Shown here: positions 40,875-41,490 of the stretch, piece by piece
Layout: every line of letters starts with the position of its first letter
Position numbering within the stretch: the first letter of the stretch is position 1
The notes under the pieces: model-generated
Told to the model about the DNA's origin: nothing
Database searches by the model: none
The model's input: only the letters and a program-made list of their open reading frames with translations
Assembly: GCF_000764495.1 (NCBI RefSeq)
Contig: NZ_JRLB01000072.1
Coordinates: forward strand, 1-41,490
Reading direction: 5' to 3'
Source of the DNA: Nitrincola sp. A-D6
Lineage (GTDB): Bacteria; Pseudomonadota; Gammaproteobacteria; Pseudomonadales; Balneatricaceae
Length of the DNA: 41,490 bases
Position numbers and translations under genes: made by a program

Positions 40875-41490
40875 TCAAACCACCGACAGGGTTTTGAACT
40901 CATCCAGCGCGTATTGATCGGTCATGCCACTGATCATGTCTTGCAGCAAGCGACAACGGCAGTAGCTTTCCCATACATCAACATCACCGACCGACTCCTG
41001 ACACAGCTGGTAATAAGCTTTGATATGCTTGTTGGGCAGGCGTCGTACCAGTAAACCTTCCAGCAGTAATCCTTGAGTTTTCCCTTCCAGCAGTTGTTTA
41101 AACTGGCTACGGGACAGTCGTAACAGTGGGCGGTAATGCTCAAGCAGCCCGGTGAGTATACGGTAGCCCTGTAGCTCCAGGGTTTTTACTTCGTCGACTG
41201 AAAAAACATGGCGTATCGCCACTTTTTTCAGGGTACTGACAATAGCATGACAGGGAGAGTCATCTTCCAGCAGGGCGCGGTTTAAACGCCCTGCGTATAT
41301 CGCTTCGATATTATCAATAAAGGCCTGGGCGGCATGTTGAACCAGCGGATGGGTTAAGCCGACTCGAAGCCAGACAAAAAATTCGTGATCCTTGTTGATG
41401 GATTCCTTGTCCGCACGTTCCAGTGCGTAGTGAACCAGATCAGCAAAACTGCTGGCGCTGAGACGACCGGGGCATGGAAGTGTTTTTCAT
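40875..41490 (-). CDS. dgt: dGTPase (deoxyguanosinetriphosphate triphosphohydrolase), C-terminal part
   Basis: Partial: the frame is open from the stop near 40875 to about the right edge of the window, giving about 205 C-terminal residues. It reads SASSFADLVHYALERADK at its upstream end, then RHVFSVDEVKTLELQGYRIL and the C-terminal CRLLQDMISGMTDQYALDEFKTL, the ISGMTD segment being typical of Dgt-type HD phosphohydrolases. The HD metal-binding core lies outside the window, so activity cannot be judged. The enzyme hydrolyses dGTP to deoxyguanosine and triphosphate. No break is needed within the visible part. Confidence 0.82.

Noticed and set aside
1..41490. Programmed frameshifting or phase variation as the cause of the many split genes
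   Set aside because: Breaks affect unrelated housekeeping-type enzymes, lie in ordinary short runs without slippery heptamers plus stimulators, and mostly need one inserted base in a homopolymer.
1..41490. Numerous antisense open frames of 60-200 residues inside liu, mms, prpE and bkd genes
   Set aside because: They are shadows of real genes, with low-complexity or Arg/His/Trp-rich compositions, no ribosome binding sites and no recognisable motifs.
1..41490. CRISPR arrays, insertion sequences, tRNA or rRNA genes, phage genes
   Set aside because: No spaced direct repeats, transposase-like proteins, terminal inverted repeats or cloverleaf structures were seen.

Overview
The window looks like chromosomal DNA of a marine-type gammaproteobacterium (moderate GC by eye, Oceanospirillales/Alteromonadales-like gene content; this placement is inferred from protein style and operon layout only). 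About 34 kb of the 41.5 kb is one island for branched-chain amino acid breakdown. No tRNA, rRNA, insertion sequence, phage or CRISPR array is visible, and no gene-free stretch exceeds 300 bases.

Layout. (1) 48-9413, minus strand: the leucine/isovalerate operon liuR-liuA-liuB-liuC-liuD-liuE, then an AhpD-like gene and an ACSF2-like acyl-CoA synthetase. (2) 9659-17471, plus strand: a second acyl-CoA synthetase, a complete LIV-type ABC importer (ATPases, binding protein, permeases) and a thiolase. (3) 17482-18380, minus: an AraC-type regulator (MmsR-like), divergent from (4) 18606-28363, plus: a valine/propionate operon with mmsA, acyl-CoA dehydrogenase, enoyl-CoA hydratase, 3-hydroxyisobutyryl-CoA hydrolase, mmsB, prpE, an SDR, a PaaY-like protein and an alpha/beta hydrolase. 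(5) 28350-33567, minus: branched-chain 2-oxoacid dehydrogenase bkdA1-bkdA2-bkdB followed, 1 nt after the bkdB stop, by a Hanks-type Ser/Thr kinase; no E3 gene is present. (6) 33716-34137: a DCC-family protein. (7) 34135-39962, minus: a six-gene overlapping operon with an AfuABC/PhnSTU-like ABC importer, an MBL-fold hydrolase, a histidine phosphatase and a HAD phosphatase, divergent from a DeoR-family repressor (40105-40863). (8) The C-terminal part of a dGTPase runs off the right edge.

How it works together. BCKDH would make isovaleryl-, isobutyryl- and 2-methylbutyryl-CoA. The liu enzymes take isovaleryl-CoA to acetoacetate plus acetyl-CoA. The mms operon takes isobutyryl-CoA to propionyl-CoA, and the SDR and thiolase could serve the isoleucine branch. 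Near-identical TTAACGTTAACGTAAAG boxes lie before liuR and mmsA, with related boxes before the ligase and the importer, so LiuR probably coordinates all of them.

Two parts look least described. One is the kinase translationally coupled to BCKDH, whose E1-alpha keeps the serine-rich loop that mammalian BCKDH kinase phosphorylates. The other is the right-hand importer/phosphatase operon, whose promoter region carries a Pho-box-like element plus three TTTCG repeats at an exact 21-bp period.

Data quality. About half the genes are split by single-base deletions, nearly all in short homopolymer runs (mostly G/C). Restoring one base restores the expected family sequence each time, so I treat these as sequence errors, annotate full-length genes across the breaks and give each break position.
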